Of a stretch of DNA of 52,274 nucleotides, positions 10,761 to 21,328 are shown one piece after another. Where the stretch lies: NCBI GenBank assembly GCA_015680685.1, contig MNCI01019122.1:46352-98625 (forward strand), in the 5' to 3' direction. Origin of the DNA: Gnetum montanum (lineage: Eukaryota; Streptophyta; Gnetopsida; Gnetales; Gnetaceae). Position numbers and translations under genes: made by a program. How positions within the stretch are numbered: the first letter of the stretch is position 1; every line of letters starts with the position of its first letter. The notes beneath the pieces are model-generated. The model saw only the letters and a program-made list of their open reading frames with translations. It ran no database searches and had not been told where the DNA came from.

Positions 10761-11460
10761 AGACTATTGAGTAGATTGGATAGATTCCTTTGGATATTGA
10801 TAATGGAATTTGACTTGTTAGATGCTAGTAAGAATGCGCTTATGTGGACAGGATGGATGATAGATATATAAGGCATCAAATAGATAGGTGGCTTGAATAA
10901 TGTATGTCCCTCCTAAAGTGTTTGAAATTTGGATTTTTGGGATAGTTGATTAGGATTATAGTAAAGGACCTTATCACATGATTATATAGTCAGTTGCCTT
11001 ATCATGTTTTATGCCTAAGTTTGGAGTAATGTTTGTTGACTTCATTACTCATGAGTGCTACAAGCCTATTTTTGTCTAAGAGATTTAGATTCATGAGGCT
11101 TTCTCATTGGGCTAAGCTCAAATCAAGGTCAAGTTGACTCATAATAGCTAGTGGATGTACCCATTTTTGTGGCCCTTAATATCTAGCCATAATTCTTCAA
11201 TCTCTTTGGCATCATTGACAAGATTGTGCAAAATTATTGATATCTTTAAATAATATAGGCCAAAATTAGTCTTCCATCATTAGTTTGAGTGTCATTCTAT
11301 GTCGTGCATAGTGGCTATCACATGGACCTTCATGGGCATCATGTAGAACTCATGGTTGATCATGTTCTAGTACACACCATTTGATTAGCCCATATGCATA
11401 GATCTTATACAAATTGCAATTGATTTCCATATATATTTTTGCTCTATGAAGGAATTGTTC
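10760..11460 (-). pseudogene. Integrase remnants of element D, core deleted
   Basis: Two pieces of integrase are joined. The stretch at 11270-11460 matches the region upstream of the zinc-binding domain in B (28890-29100). The stretch at 10900-11150 matches the C-terminal part in B (28050-28260). The core between them, with the DFMGPI segment present in B and C, is missing (about 600 bp by comparison with B). No catalytic residues remain, so the protein could not integrate DNA. Confidence 0.6.
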
Positions 11461-11699
11461 TTTTTATTTCTTATTCCATTCAACATGAAGCTCTTGTGTT
11501 GATAGATAGGTCAAATATTTTGTTGTCCATGGCTTCCTTGTCAAATTTATAGCCTTCATTGTTTTGGTAAACAAGTTTTTATTGACAAATTGATCAGATA
11601 AAGGTTTTACTTAATCCTGGGCATCCCACTTTATTCTTGATAGATGATGGGTACCACATTTTCTATGTCATTTTTATCAATCATCGTGATGTCGAATTC

Positions 11700-12000
11700 T
11701 TATAAGATGATGAGCCATCTAATCACCTTGGGGTCGATTGCTAGTTTATTCATGAGAAATTGAATGACACTATGATTAGTATGGACATAAATTTGATACC
11801 CAAGCACATAATGTCTGAACTTATCAAGTGCATACACCAAAACCATTAGCTCCTTTTCTATTGTAGTGTAGTTTAATTGTGCCTTAGTGATGCTTCTACT
11901 ATCACATTGTATATAATAAGGTCTTTTATGACCATCTATTTGTATCAGTATTACTCCAAGTGTGTAGTTGAAAGCATCTATCATAATAAGGCCTTTCAAA
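11700..12000 (-). pseudogene. RNase H domain of element D
   Basis: An open stretch of 99 codons on the minus strand reads as the Ty3/gypsy RNase H domain. A D-A-x-N-Y-x-L-G-V-I-L start corresponds to the first acidic residue. The family block Q-LNYTTIEKEL comes next, then ALDKFRHYVLGYQI, T-N-H-S and a KVIRWLIIL end. It degrades the RNA strand of the hybrid in active elements. The RT that should precede it is gone: just upstream (12000-12040) the sequence switches to the protease-RT linker (LEILD), leaving out about 1.1 kb present in C. Confidence 0.8.
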
Positions 12001-12099
12001 TAGTTCTAGTTCCATAGTATCTAGGATCTCTAATTGTCCCCAGTTTACTTCTTATTTCTAACTTACTCATGAGTATCAATGTCTTCTCCTTAATTGCTC

Positions 12100-12660
12100 T
12101 AGCTTATCAACTTCTTCAATGTATGCACTAACAATTTGATTTAATGGTTTCATGTACTTATTGGACTTAGTTTCTTCATCTATGATCAGCCACTGGGTTC
12201 CCTATTACTATGTGGCTATTGCATACAAATACTTTTGCACACATATCTCTTATATAAATTTATTGCATGTCTTAGTATTTTTTTTTATTTTATGGCCCAT
12301 ATCCTTTACATGCAATTGCACCCATTATCATTATATGCAATACATGGAACTCTATGTCTTTATATGATACCAGCTTCATCTTCCTTGGAAATTTTGAAGG
12401 ACAAGTCTTGTATACCAAGGTTAGCATCAACAGTGCTAATCCAAGCTCTTTCCATGATGATTGAGAAATTTTCCTTATTTTTACCAACATGAATTATTAG
12501 AAAATATATAGGGTAGGACCAACCACTGATGGTGGTGATCACATCATCCACTTGTCCTAGTGGAATGGTGATCAATTTGTCTATAAGCTCTAACTAGATG
12601 TAGCTCTTCTTTAATAGTGGTAGATTCTAGGTCTGATACATGTCTTGTGAGATTAGGTTT
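12100..12660 (-). pseudogene. Protease and linker of element D
   Basis: Aspartic protease C-terminal half. The minus strand at 12575-12360 gives PLGQVDDV-x5-GWSYPIYFLI, then an I-I-M-ERAWISTVDANLG end, the usual I-x-GRxWL-x-T-x-DA region. The DLG active-site start expected near 12620-12660 is disrupted (DLE). The linker at 12240-12150 retains G-TQWL. Homologous to C 42480-42880 and B 31000-31345. Confidence 0.7.
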
Positions 12661-12699
12661 ACTTTCAATGTTTCTTCCCTACTACTTGGAGGTAAACTA

Positions 12700-15290
12700 A
12701 GGGACTTCCTAGATTAGTTCCCTTTCATGGAAGTGCTCCTACCTTTATTCAATGAATGATTGTTTGCATTAGCATGATAGTCATAACATTTGGAGTTGAT
12801 GAAGACAGAAGCTTGTTATATTAAGGAGGGTTGGATGTGGATGAAGTTGGACTAGATATGTTCTCCATTCTTTGAATATTTTCAAGACTCATTCAAAAGA
12901 ATGATCATTTCCTAGATTGTAGTTCACATGTGTTCAGCTCCTCTTGCATGTTAATTACCCTTGTTAAAATTTTCTGTTGTGGTTGTGATAGTAGTTCCCC
13001 CTACATGATAGGAGGTGGTACTGATGGTAAAGGATTTGGATGTTAGGTTGAACAACCAGCTACTAATGAATGCATATATGAGTTTGGATTTGTCCTTGGT
13101 AGTGTTGGTCTATGGTACTCAATTGGATAGTATTGTGGAGTTTGAACAATAGCATCACCAAGAGAGATTGCACATTCCACTAAGTATCCATATGGATTTG
13201 GCTACTAATATGGATATTTTTGGCATGGTGGTGGCATGGCCCATGATTTGGGTTGTTGTCACTATTGATAGTACTACTCTTGTGGCTGTGGTAAGGCTCT
13301 ATTGGGATAGTACATGGGTTGGAAGTTTTTCCTATAGTTACCTTGAGGGTAAGGTAGCCTTTTGGGCATCTATTTCTTGACAAATATGGGGTTAAGTGCA
13401 TATGTCCCTATTTTTTGTAAGTGTGTCATTACTAGACAACATCCCCTAGGATATTTGTATAACACATTCCTCCTCATCTTTGGAGCTTGTTTCTGAACAC
13501 TTAGCCACTAAAGTCACTTTGCTTTTCATCCAAAATCTCTCTTCTTTTTCTTATCCTTTTCTTTGCCAAAGGCTTGCTCTATTTGTTCCTTCATAATCTT
13601 CAAGATTGTTGTACATCTCCCATTAACTGAGTCTCACATATTTGCTACCTAGGTTGCTATATCGATGATAGATTTCTGGATAGGTAAAGCTTTCTTCTGA
13701 ATTACCTAACCCAAGGTCTCTTCTTATTTTATGTTACAAACTCTCACATTCCTTTTTTTGATAGATGGATCTTTGTTATATTCTTCTACTAATTCTCTTT
13801 TTCTTAACTCATCTTCCTCCTTTACCAGTTGGTCAATTAATCTTTGTATTTGATATGTAGTCATTTTGGATAATCGGACTTGGACATAAATCCCAAGGGT
13901 CTTTTTGGTGTTCTTCCATAACTCATTAACAATGTGCCTTAGCTGTTCTCATTGAGAGAATCCATGGCCTGGGCATCTGTACAATAGTGAGTAATACCTA
14001 TCCATAATTGCATCAATGGATTCATGGGTTCCTTCCATTCTTGGATCTATTTCCTTAGATTAGACATCCATGATAAGTTTGATATTTTTCATTGAAGATA
14101 TCCAACATGGTACTCCATCTCTTGATTAATTCTTGTTCAAGTGATCTGTACTAGCTCTCAACTTCTTTCACAAGTGTCTGTGGAAATAACTTCTATTTCT
14201 ACTAATCACTTTCAATATTTTGTAGAGCGTAGGCATTGTGGAATGCTTGGAGGTGGTGTTGCAAACCAACATTATAACCACCCTCAAATCTGGACATGTT
14301 TATTCATGTTAAGACATTTGATACAGTTTTCCCTTACATGCTTAGTTGGTATATGTATAGCTTTCTAGATATTAATCATACTAGGGATTGCCTTCAGGGG
14401 TTCATCATCATGATCAGGTTTGTGAGCTCTATTGTAGTGGTTTTCCCTTCTATGCTCATACCTTTCTTGATCCTCTCTTTAATCACTGCATCTTCTTTGT
14501 TAATAATCTTCATCTTCTTCATCAAAGTGCCTTGGAAAATGGTCATGATGATCATGAGTCCTTCTTTCCTTTCTATCATGGTCTCAATACCTTTGTCTCT
14601 TCCTATCTGAGTTGACTGATGATCATTAATATGTGGATGAGGTAGTAGGAAAATGATGCTAGGTTATCCTCCTTTGATGACTCTAGTACTTCTTCTTATG
14701 ATGTTTAGTAAGAACTCTTGGCCTTGAGCTATTTCCATACTTAGAGTTGGTTTCCTTGCATCATCCTCAAATTGAATGATGGGTGTTTGTGAATGGACTT
14801 CATGATTTTGGTGGAGTTGTTTTACAATAAATACATCACCATCTAGCTCTTCCAAAATAACTATAAAGTGTTAACCTACTTTGCCTTGTTATGTACATGC
14901 TTGCTTTTCATGGTAGCATCTCTCATCATTTTCTTCTTTGTGGATTCATAGGGTCTTGTCATGTGCTTAGTTACATGGTACCCTTCTTGGATCTGGTTCA
15001 AGTTCATTCCCGTTAAGGTGGTTTGAAGCATGTTAAGTGTTGCTCAAACTGGAGGTAGCACTATGTTGCCTTGTATATCTTTCCACCTCATTTTTTAGTC
15101 CTGATGAAAGATGAAAGTAAAATCTCGATTATAAGGATCAATGTGAGCATATGTGATTCCGATTTGCATAAGCATCCCCCATTCTTCTTCTTCACTAATT
15201 CTGTTATTGCCTCTTGGTAATTCTTTGGTAGTTGATGATTGATCTTTTAGTGAAGCTATGTTATTATTTCTAGATGTTTCATTAAGTCTT
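12700..15290 (-). pseudogene. gag of element D (decayed)
   Basis: Begins near 15280, where the ATG has been lost; the frame opens ETSRNNN where A has MASKNN. The N-terminal part (15200-14900) carries the DPYN-x-DFTFIFHQD and MRWKDIQGNIVLPP blocks found in all gags here. An acidic/basic charged region lies at 14620-14400. The gag domain relic lies at about 14350-13900. A Lys/Arg-rich stretch at 13780-13560 precedes a mutated zinc-knuckle region near 13450, and the His/Ser-rich tail runs to about 12900. Long plus-strand open frames at 14296-14615 are its antisense. Confidence 0.75.
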
Positions 15291-15372
15291 CTTAATTATT
15301 TGGAATTATTAAGAGGTTATAAATTTGACTTTGGATTCTAAGTAGAATGAAATTTATGAAATCAACTACTTA

Positions 15373-15394
15373 GCATACATTGACTTATCCTTAG
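15373..15394 (-). other. Primer binding site of element D, split by an insertion (left part)
   Basis: The left part ends at ttatccttag (15394) and the right part resumes at 16250 (cttagcaatggcacca), next to the D LTR start at 16267. Joined across one copy of cttag, it matches the intact equivalent in A at 48411-48432 (tgtccccaataatggcacca). The primer site was therefore interrupted by the solo LTR. Confidence 0.8.
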
Positions 15395-16249
15395 TGAGGA
15401 GACGCGACCTGCATGTGCCGCGATATCGCGTCTTCCCCTGCGATATCGCGTACGCGATATCGCGGNNNNNNNNNNNNNNNNNNNNNNNNNNNNNNNNNNN
15501 NNNNNNNNNNNNNNNNNNNNNNNNNNNNNNNNNNNNNNNNNNNNNNNNNNNNNNNNNNNNNNNNNNNNNNNNNNNNNNNNNNNNNNNNNNNNNNNNNNNN
15601 NNNNNNNNNNNNNNNNNNNNNNNNNNNNNNNNNNNNNNNNNNNNNNNNNNNNNNNNNNNNNNNNNNNNNNNNNNNNNNNNNNNNNNNNNNNNNNNNNNNN
15701 NNNNNNNNNNNNNNNNNNNNNNNNNNNNNNNNNNNNNNNNNNNNNNNNNNNNNNNNNNNNNNNNNNNNNNNNNNNNNNNNNNNNNNNNNNNNNNNNNNNN
15801 NNNNNNNNNNNNNNNNNNNNNNNNNNNNNNNNNNNNNNNNNNNNNNNNNNNNNNNNNNNNNNNNNNNNNNNNNNNNNNNNNNNNNNNNNNNNNNNNNNNN
15901 NNNNNNNNNNNNNNNNNNNNNNNNNNNNNNNNNNNNNNNNNNNNNNNNNNNNNNNNNNNNNNNNNNNNNNNNNNNNNNNNNNNNNNNNNNNNNNNNNNNN
16001 NNNNNNNNNNNNNNNNNNNNNNNNNNNNNNNNNNNNNNNNNNNNNNNNNNNNNNNNNNNNNNNNNNNNNNNNNNNNNACTTGCTTAACCATACACCGTGA
16101 CACTTACAAGCAAGCCTGGGAAGACAACGAACGATTAACCCCAAGTGTTTCTTGTGGTGTTAAGGCATTTAGTCTGTGGAGTTCGACCGGATCGCGCGTG
16201 CACGCTCGTATTCGTATGGTTGAGTGTAGGGGTACCTCGCCACTCATCA
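15395..16249 (+). mobile_element. Solo LTR of subfamily F, with internal assembly gap
   Basis: Plus-strand LTR. It starts tgaggagacgcg (TGATGAG with one change) and ends gtacctcgccactcatca. The flanks are perfect 5-bp duplications, cttag at 15390-15394 and at 16250-16254. U3 has three GATATC boxes before the gap (15420-15464). Known sequence is 71 bp plus 172 bp. With 612 N the total is 855 bp, close to the 829-893 bp of the complete LTRs here, so a solo LTR fits better than a full element. That holds if the gap length is an estimate rather than a placeholder. Confidence 0.85.
15466..16077. other. Assembly gap (612 N)
   Basis: The gap begins immediately after a run of CpG-rich, self-complementary GATATCGC boxes. 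It falls inside the solo F LTR. Apparent long open frames across it are artefacts of the N run. Confidence 0.99.
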
Positions 16250-16266
16250 CTTAGCAATGGCACCAA

Positions 16267-16370
16267 TGATGAGTAGTGGAGTAATCCAACATCCAACTAT
16301 ACAAGTCACAAGTGTTCACATGTGACCTGATCTTAATCCATGGATGAGGCAATGTGAATATGCTAGTTAA
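16267..16370 (-). repeat. 5' LTR fragment of element D
   Basis: About 104 bp starting tgatgagtagtggagta. It matches the first 100 bp of the A LTRs (20296 and 48433), including aatgtgaatatgctagt. After about 16370 the sequence passes into minisatellite-like DNA, so the rest of the LTR is lost. Confidence 0.8.
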
Positions 16371-16560
16371 AAGTGAAAATGATATCATATAAAAAGTAGA
16401 ACTAAGTTTATGTAATAAAAGAGTAAGTGACGTGTTTAAAGTGGAAGTAATGTTGAGGTGAAATGATGTTCCACGTTAAACCTAGTAACGACATTGTCAT
16501 GACAACCAAGTTGAAAATTTTATACAAAGTGAAAATGACAACCAAGTTTCAAACATACAA
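16370..16560. repeat. Minisatellite block 1
   Basis: Degenerate units built on aatgatgttccacgtt and aaagtggaagtaatgtt. Its end (about 16435-16560) resembles the end of the larger block (about 19190-19300), including acaaagtgaaaatgaca versus gcaaagtgaaaataaca. The two blocks probably have a common origin. Confidence 0.6.
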
Positions 16561-17880
16561 TAATCTCTTATCTCTGTTTGCTTACTATTATGATCAATTT
16601 GCAACCTTGCAATCATCATTTTAAGATGATCATTCAAAAGCAATACTCTAAGATGAATGGCAAAGAATATTTAATGTGGAGAAGAAAAAAATATTGCAAT
16701 CTATGAAGAAATAGGGTCAACTTTAGAAAATTAACTTTAGCTACAATTAGTGCAAGACTTGTTGTAAGAATCCACATTTCGAAACAATAGGAGGCTAATA
16801 ACTCAGCAACGTGAGTAGCTAATTATAGATAGAACCATTGCTAAACACATTATGTTGTTGTATTTGCAAATCAGAATTAAGTAAACTTTCAAAATACTAC
16901 TTGATACAGTAACACTAATAGGTCAAAATGAAATATTGAACAACAATAAACAAAAAAATAATAACTGAAGTATGAAATACATATACACTCATAGATAAAT
17001 ATATAAGCTAATTTAAACATATACAAGCATGAAAACATAAGTGAGCCTCATGAACACTAGGTGCACCGTCTCATACTGGTAGCAATGATAGATATTATTA
17101 TAGTAAGAAGGTAATAATACCATAAAAAGATTTAGAAAGATGCAGCCACCTAGATGACATCTTGTTCATAATTTTAGTGGCAAATTTCAAGAGTTTCCAC
17201 ATCAATCTATGCCTAAGTTATTGCCTTCACAACTTCTAAAAACTTAGGCACAAATTGATTGGAAACTCTTACTTCCACAACTTCTTTATCAAAGCCTTGC
17301 ATTTATAGGGACTCTCCCCAAGATCTATAAACTATTTGCTTAGATTTTTGAGAACGTTGCTTCTGATCTACACAAGTTAGAAATTTAGATTTTTAAAAAA
17401 TGGATAAATACTTTTAATAGAAAACTTTTCGCCAATTTAATTATATATAACCTTTTTTCATAAATTTTTTTTAAAATAAATGGTATAAGCTTGTCATGAA
17501 TAATGTTTAGGCACATATTAATATAGAAACTCTTACTAATACAACTTTTTTAAGTAGCACCTTTCTTACCTTTAAGGGTGCTCAACCACTTTTATGAGTA
17601 TTACATTTATTGTAACTTAGCAAGTGCTTATAATATGCGATCATTTACAGTGAGAAGGAGTCATCTATGGGGATTAAATGAAAGATTTTTTGGGGCTCAT
17701 TCTTAAAAAATGTTATGTCATTAGTTGATAATTATTTTCAACAATTGTTAACGTATTCAATTATGCCTTTTTATCAACTTTTTCTTATTCATATGTTGCT
17801 TTGCATTGGTCACGTACTATGTAAGTTATTGTTAATCATGTGAACAAAGAGTTGGGGGGTAATTTAGTCACTATTACTAT
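16560..17880. repeat. AT-rich region with partial S-repeat sequence
   Basis: No gene. A local duplication links 17243-17290 and 17508-17555 (taggcaca ... gaaactcttact). From about 17620 to 17850 the sequence matches part of the S unit (for example ttgctttgcattggtca near 17795, compared with 49465), so a rearranged S copy is present. The rest is unassigned. Confidence 0.55.
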
Positions 17881-19290
17881 ACTATGCAAGTTATCACTAC
17901 ATTAAAAGTGGTAACAACATCATTGCAAATTTAAAATGAAAATGATGTTACATGTTCAAAGTGTAAAATGTAAATAATATTACCCATTGAAAGTGTAAAT
18001 GTCATCACAATAATAACTTTATTAAAAATTACATTTTATGATAACAACATTATTGCAAGTTGAAAATGGAAATGATGTTAGATGCTGAAAGTGTAAAATG
18101 TAAATAATATTACACGTTGAAAGTGTAAATGATGTTATAGTAACAACTTCATTCAAAATGATATTTTATAATGTGTTAATAGTGGTAACAATGTCATGCT
18201 TATGAATAACATGCATTGAAAATAAAAACGATGTTCAACATTAAAAGTGTAAAATAGAAATGAGGTTTATGTTGAAAGTGTAGATAATGTTCATGTTATA
18301 AGTGATAACAATTGAAATATAAAAATGAAAACGATGTTCGACGTTGAAACTGTAAAATTGAAATATTATTGCATGTTGAAATTGTAAATGACATTACACA
18401 TTAAAAGCGATAACAATGTAATTGAAAATGACATTACATAATGCGTTGCACTAATAGTGGTAACGACAACGTGCATATAAATGATGTGTGTTGAAAAATA
18501 AAAATGATTTTCATTGAAAGTGTAAAATGGAAATGATGTTCCATATTAAAAGTGTAAATGATGTTTCACATTAAAATGGCAAAAAATTAATTTAAGGTTG
18601 AAAAAGGAAATAATGTTAAACATTAAAAATGTAAAATGGAAATGATATTTGATGTTGAATATGTAATGATGTTTTACGTCAAAAGTGATAATAACATCAT
18701 TGAAAATGACATTAGATAATGTGTTAATAGTGATAACGATGTCGTGTGCGTTAAAGAATGAAAATGATGTTTAATGTTGAAGGTGTAAAATGGAAATGAT
18801 GTTCTATGTCAACGTCATTGAAAATAGAAACAATGTTCGTTAAAGTAAAAATGATGTCCCACATTAAAAGTGGAAATGATGTTGCACATTAAAAATCAAA
18901 GGTTAAAAATTAGAAATGAGGTTATACAAATGTTGTACTTTGAAAGTGTAAATAACATTCCATGTTAAAAGTAGTAACAATGTCATTGAAAGAAAAAATA
19001 ACATTGTTAAAGAAGAAATGATATACCATGTTAAAAGTAGAAACGAAATTATACGTTAAAAGTACAAATGATATTGTACTTTGAAAATTGAAGTGATATT
19101 CCATGTTAAAATTGGTAATTAAAGGTGAAAATGACATCGTGTCTAAGGTAGAAATGAGATTATGCATTACAATAGGAAGCGATGCTTTTAAAGTGGAAGT
19201 AATATTGGCTATAATGATGTTTCACATTAAAAGTAGGAATGACATACATTGAAAATTCTATGCAAAGTGAAAATAACAATATTTCTTTGA
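17880..19290. repeat. Degenerate minisatellite array
   Basis: About 1.4 kb made of repeated, diverged modules of about 20-30 bp, built on aaatgatgtt-n-cacattaaaagtg and gtgtaaaatggaaatgat. Spacing is irregular and some modules recur in longer groups (for example 17980-18120). On the minus strand the array translates to repeated TFNMEYHF-like peptides; this follows from the repeat and is not evidence of a gene. Confidence 0.75.
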
Positions 19291-19424
19291 TCTTTAACAT
19301 TTATAACATTTATAGGAAGAGTGCAATCATTTCTCGTGAAGGATTTACTAAGGAATTTATAGGAAATCCATGTTTCTTTATTAAATTATTTTTAAAAATC
19401 TCTCCTTTTTCCTTCCATTTTGTT
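19290..19424. other. Junction from minisatellite to tandem repeat S
   Basis: From about 19375 the sequence matches the end of an S unit (ttaaattatttttaaaaatc), as at 51345-51390. A short open frame at 19239-19433 spans the junction and has no support. Confidence 0.5.
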
Positions 19425-20295
19425 GAGAGATAAAGACAAGATGTTGACAAGAAGTTGCAAGCCTATAAAGAGACTCCAAAGATGGAAGAGCATATGCATG
19501 CCTTGTCCTTATTCATAGGTTACTAGTCAAATACTATGCAAGTTGTTAATAATGTAAAGAAAGTAGAGGGCAGTCAAGGTAAGCTGGAGCCAATGAGACT
19601 ATCCAAGTTGTTAATAATGCAAGCAAAGTATGCTAGTGTACAAGATGTAGGTTGAAGCATGTGATTCTATGATCTATTTCATCATGATGTGACTTCGCTC
19701 TGCAAGATTACTCAAGGTCTATCATGATAGTGACACATAATTACCTTATTTCATTTTTGTTCATGAAATAGCATGGCTAATATTTGAAGCTATATCATTG
19801 CATAGCATTCATGCCAATGCTTACAGGCTTTATCGATTCTCTCTCTAATTTTTTAGAGTAGCACACATACAAAATACATAAACGAAAAGATTTGTCTTGT
19901 TCTAGGCCACATGGTTGCATTATTATTGGTACTCAAGATAAGCACTACCATCATGAGCATCACTTTTGCCATTTGATCACAAGCTTAACTTTGTCTATGA
20001 AGGTGCTTGCAGTGTGCAATCATTTATAGGAAGAAAGAGACCTCAAAGGGGAATACATGTGTTCTGTCCTCATAGAGATTCTTCAGGGCCCATTTTTACA
20101 AAATGTTATACCATCAATTGGTAGTGGTTTTAAATAATTATTATCATCTTCAATGAGATTGGGAAATAGGAAATAGTTGAAAATACTTAGTATGGTTCTA
20201 GATGCAAAATGACAAGACTTCTCAGGCCCACTCTACAGAAATTTTTCATGAAATTAATTTTAAAAATATCTTCTTTTTCATTCCATGATACTGAG
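19425..20295. repeat. Tandem repeat S, unit left of element A
   Basis: Begins gagagataaagacaagatg and ends in ctgag, where A inserted. About 870 bp, shorter than the units on the right because of internal deletions. Shared landmarks are aagttgttaataatgcaag, tgtgacttcgctctg, attattattggtactcaa and aaatgttataccatcaatt. No coding capacity is seen. Confidence 0.8.
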
Positions 20296-21153
20296 TGATA
20301 AGTTGTGGAGTAGTCCAACACCCAACTATACAAGATACAAGTGTTCACATGTAGCCCAATCATAATTCGTGGATGAGGCAATGTGAATATGCTAGTAATT
20401 AGTTAAAGTTTGGGATCGTTATCTTCCCACGTAGAGCTAGTATACTCTATGTGTATGGTTTAGCTCTCAGTGAAGTATATGATAAATTGATGTTGGTGGG
20501 CCATATCTCCTAGCTATGATGGTAAAGTGTGAAAATAGTTCTAAGTCTAAGGAAAATAATAATACAATCTAATCTAGCCTAGAGCGATGTGTATTCATTC
20601 CTAACTTGCCGTACATGGCTTGGGCTCATGTAACCATTACTAGAATTACCAAGTAAGTTCACTATTGACCAAGTTAAGTGAAACCACTACTGGGTTACCA
20701 AACGATTACACTTTAATGCTCAAAACTAGTCATACTCATTCCGCTTTACTAATGAACAAAGAAAGTAAAGTACTTGGTAATGTAAATAATTAGACTAAGA
20801 AAATAGTCAAAACTATGCTAAGTGAAACAATAAAACTAAGTGGATGCTGCAATGATGAAAAGTAATCTCAATCTTTATTTTTGTCATGAAATGTGCCCAA
20901 GTACACTTTACTCAAATAGAGATTCTAGACAACTAATCAACATCACACTGCAAACATTCACTTTATCGCTAAGCTATGAAATTAAACTACAAGAGTTTTG
21001 ATACAAGTTGACTAGATTGTGTCTTGAACCATGCACCTAAGTGTCATATTTATAGGCAAGCACATGTCTCAAAATATTAGATATCTAATGTAATATCATG
21101 GGTGTCAATATTGGATTCTAGATGTCGTAGCTGTTGTCAAACATGATTTATCA
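20296..21153 (-). repeat. 3' LTR of element A (858 bp)
   Basis: Starts tgataag (TGATGAG with one change) and ends in tttatca. Read on the minus strand, U3 contains GATATC-like boxes (about 21068-21125) and a TATA box at about 21046-21056. Its partner is 48433-49316. Confidence 0.9.
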
Positions 21154-21328
21154 TACCACTACAATTGACTGTAAACTCATCCACGAGTTAAAACAAAATG
21201 AGTATAGATTTACATGACACTAACTACTATATACATGGCTCTCTATGTTGTAGTGGTGTGTTACAAAAATGACATAAGACATGACAAAGTTTAACAAACA
21301 ACAAAATCTAGATGAAGCTTGATGTTGC
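21154..21328 (-). other. 3' untranslated region and polypurine tract of element A
   Basis: The polypurine tract has decayed to gtagtggta next to the LTR. The sequence atgagtatagatttacatgac and the surrounding stretch match the equivalent part of E (about 8940-9126). No gene. Confidence 0.6.

Larger units (their letters stand above)
10018..16370 (-). mobile_element. Element D: gag-pol relic with RT and integrase-core deletions
   Basis: Minus-strand relic. From right to left it has a 5' LTR fragment (16267 to about 16370), a primer binding site split by a solo LTR, gag (about 15280-12700), protease (about 12660-12100), RNase H (about 12000-11700), integrase remnants (about 11460-10760) and the common spacer (10760-10018). 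Its LTR start is closest to that of element A (tgatgagtagtggagta). The left end is cut by element E, and neither LTR is complete. Confidence 0.8.

Noticed and set aside
14296-14615. Plus-strand open frames of 104 and 75 codons with hydrophobic, membrane-like composition
   Set aside because: They lie antisense to the charged region of the D gag; the hydrophobicity comes from reading Lys/Glu/Asp codons backwards.
15362-16254. Open frames of 224-286 codons across the gap on both strands
   Set aside because: They consist almost entirely of undetermined bases in the 612-N gap.
18922-19167. Minus-strand frame with repeated TFNMEYHF-like peptides
   Set aside because: The repeat at the protein level only reflects the underlying minisatellite; there is no start context and no conservation.
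17880-19290. CRISPR-like array
   Set aside because: Repeats are degenerate, spacing is irregular, there are no unique spacers or cas genes, and the context is plant transposons.
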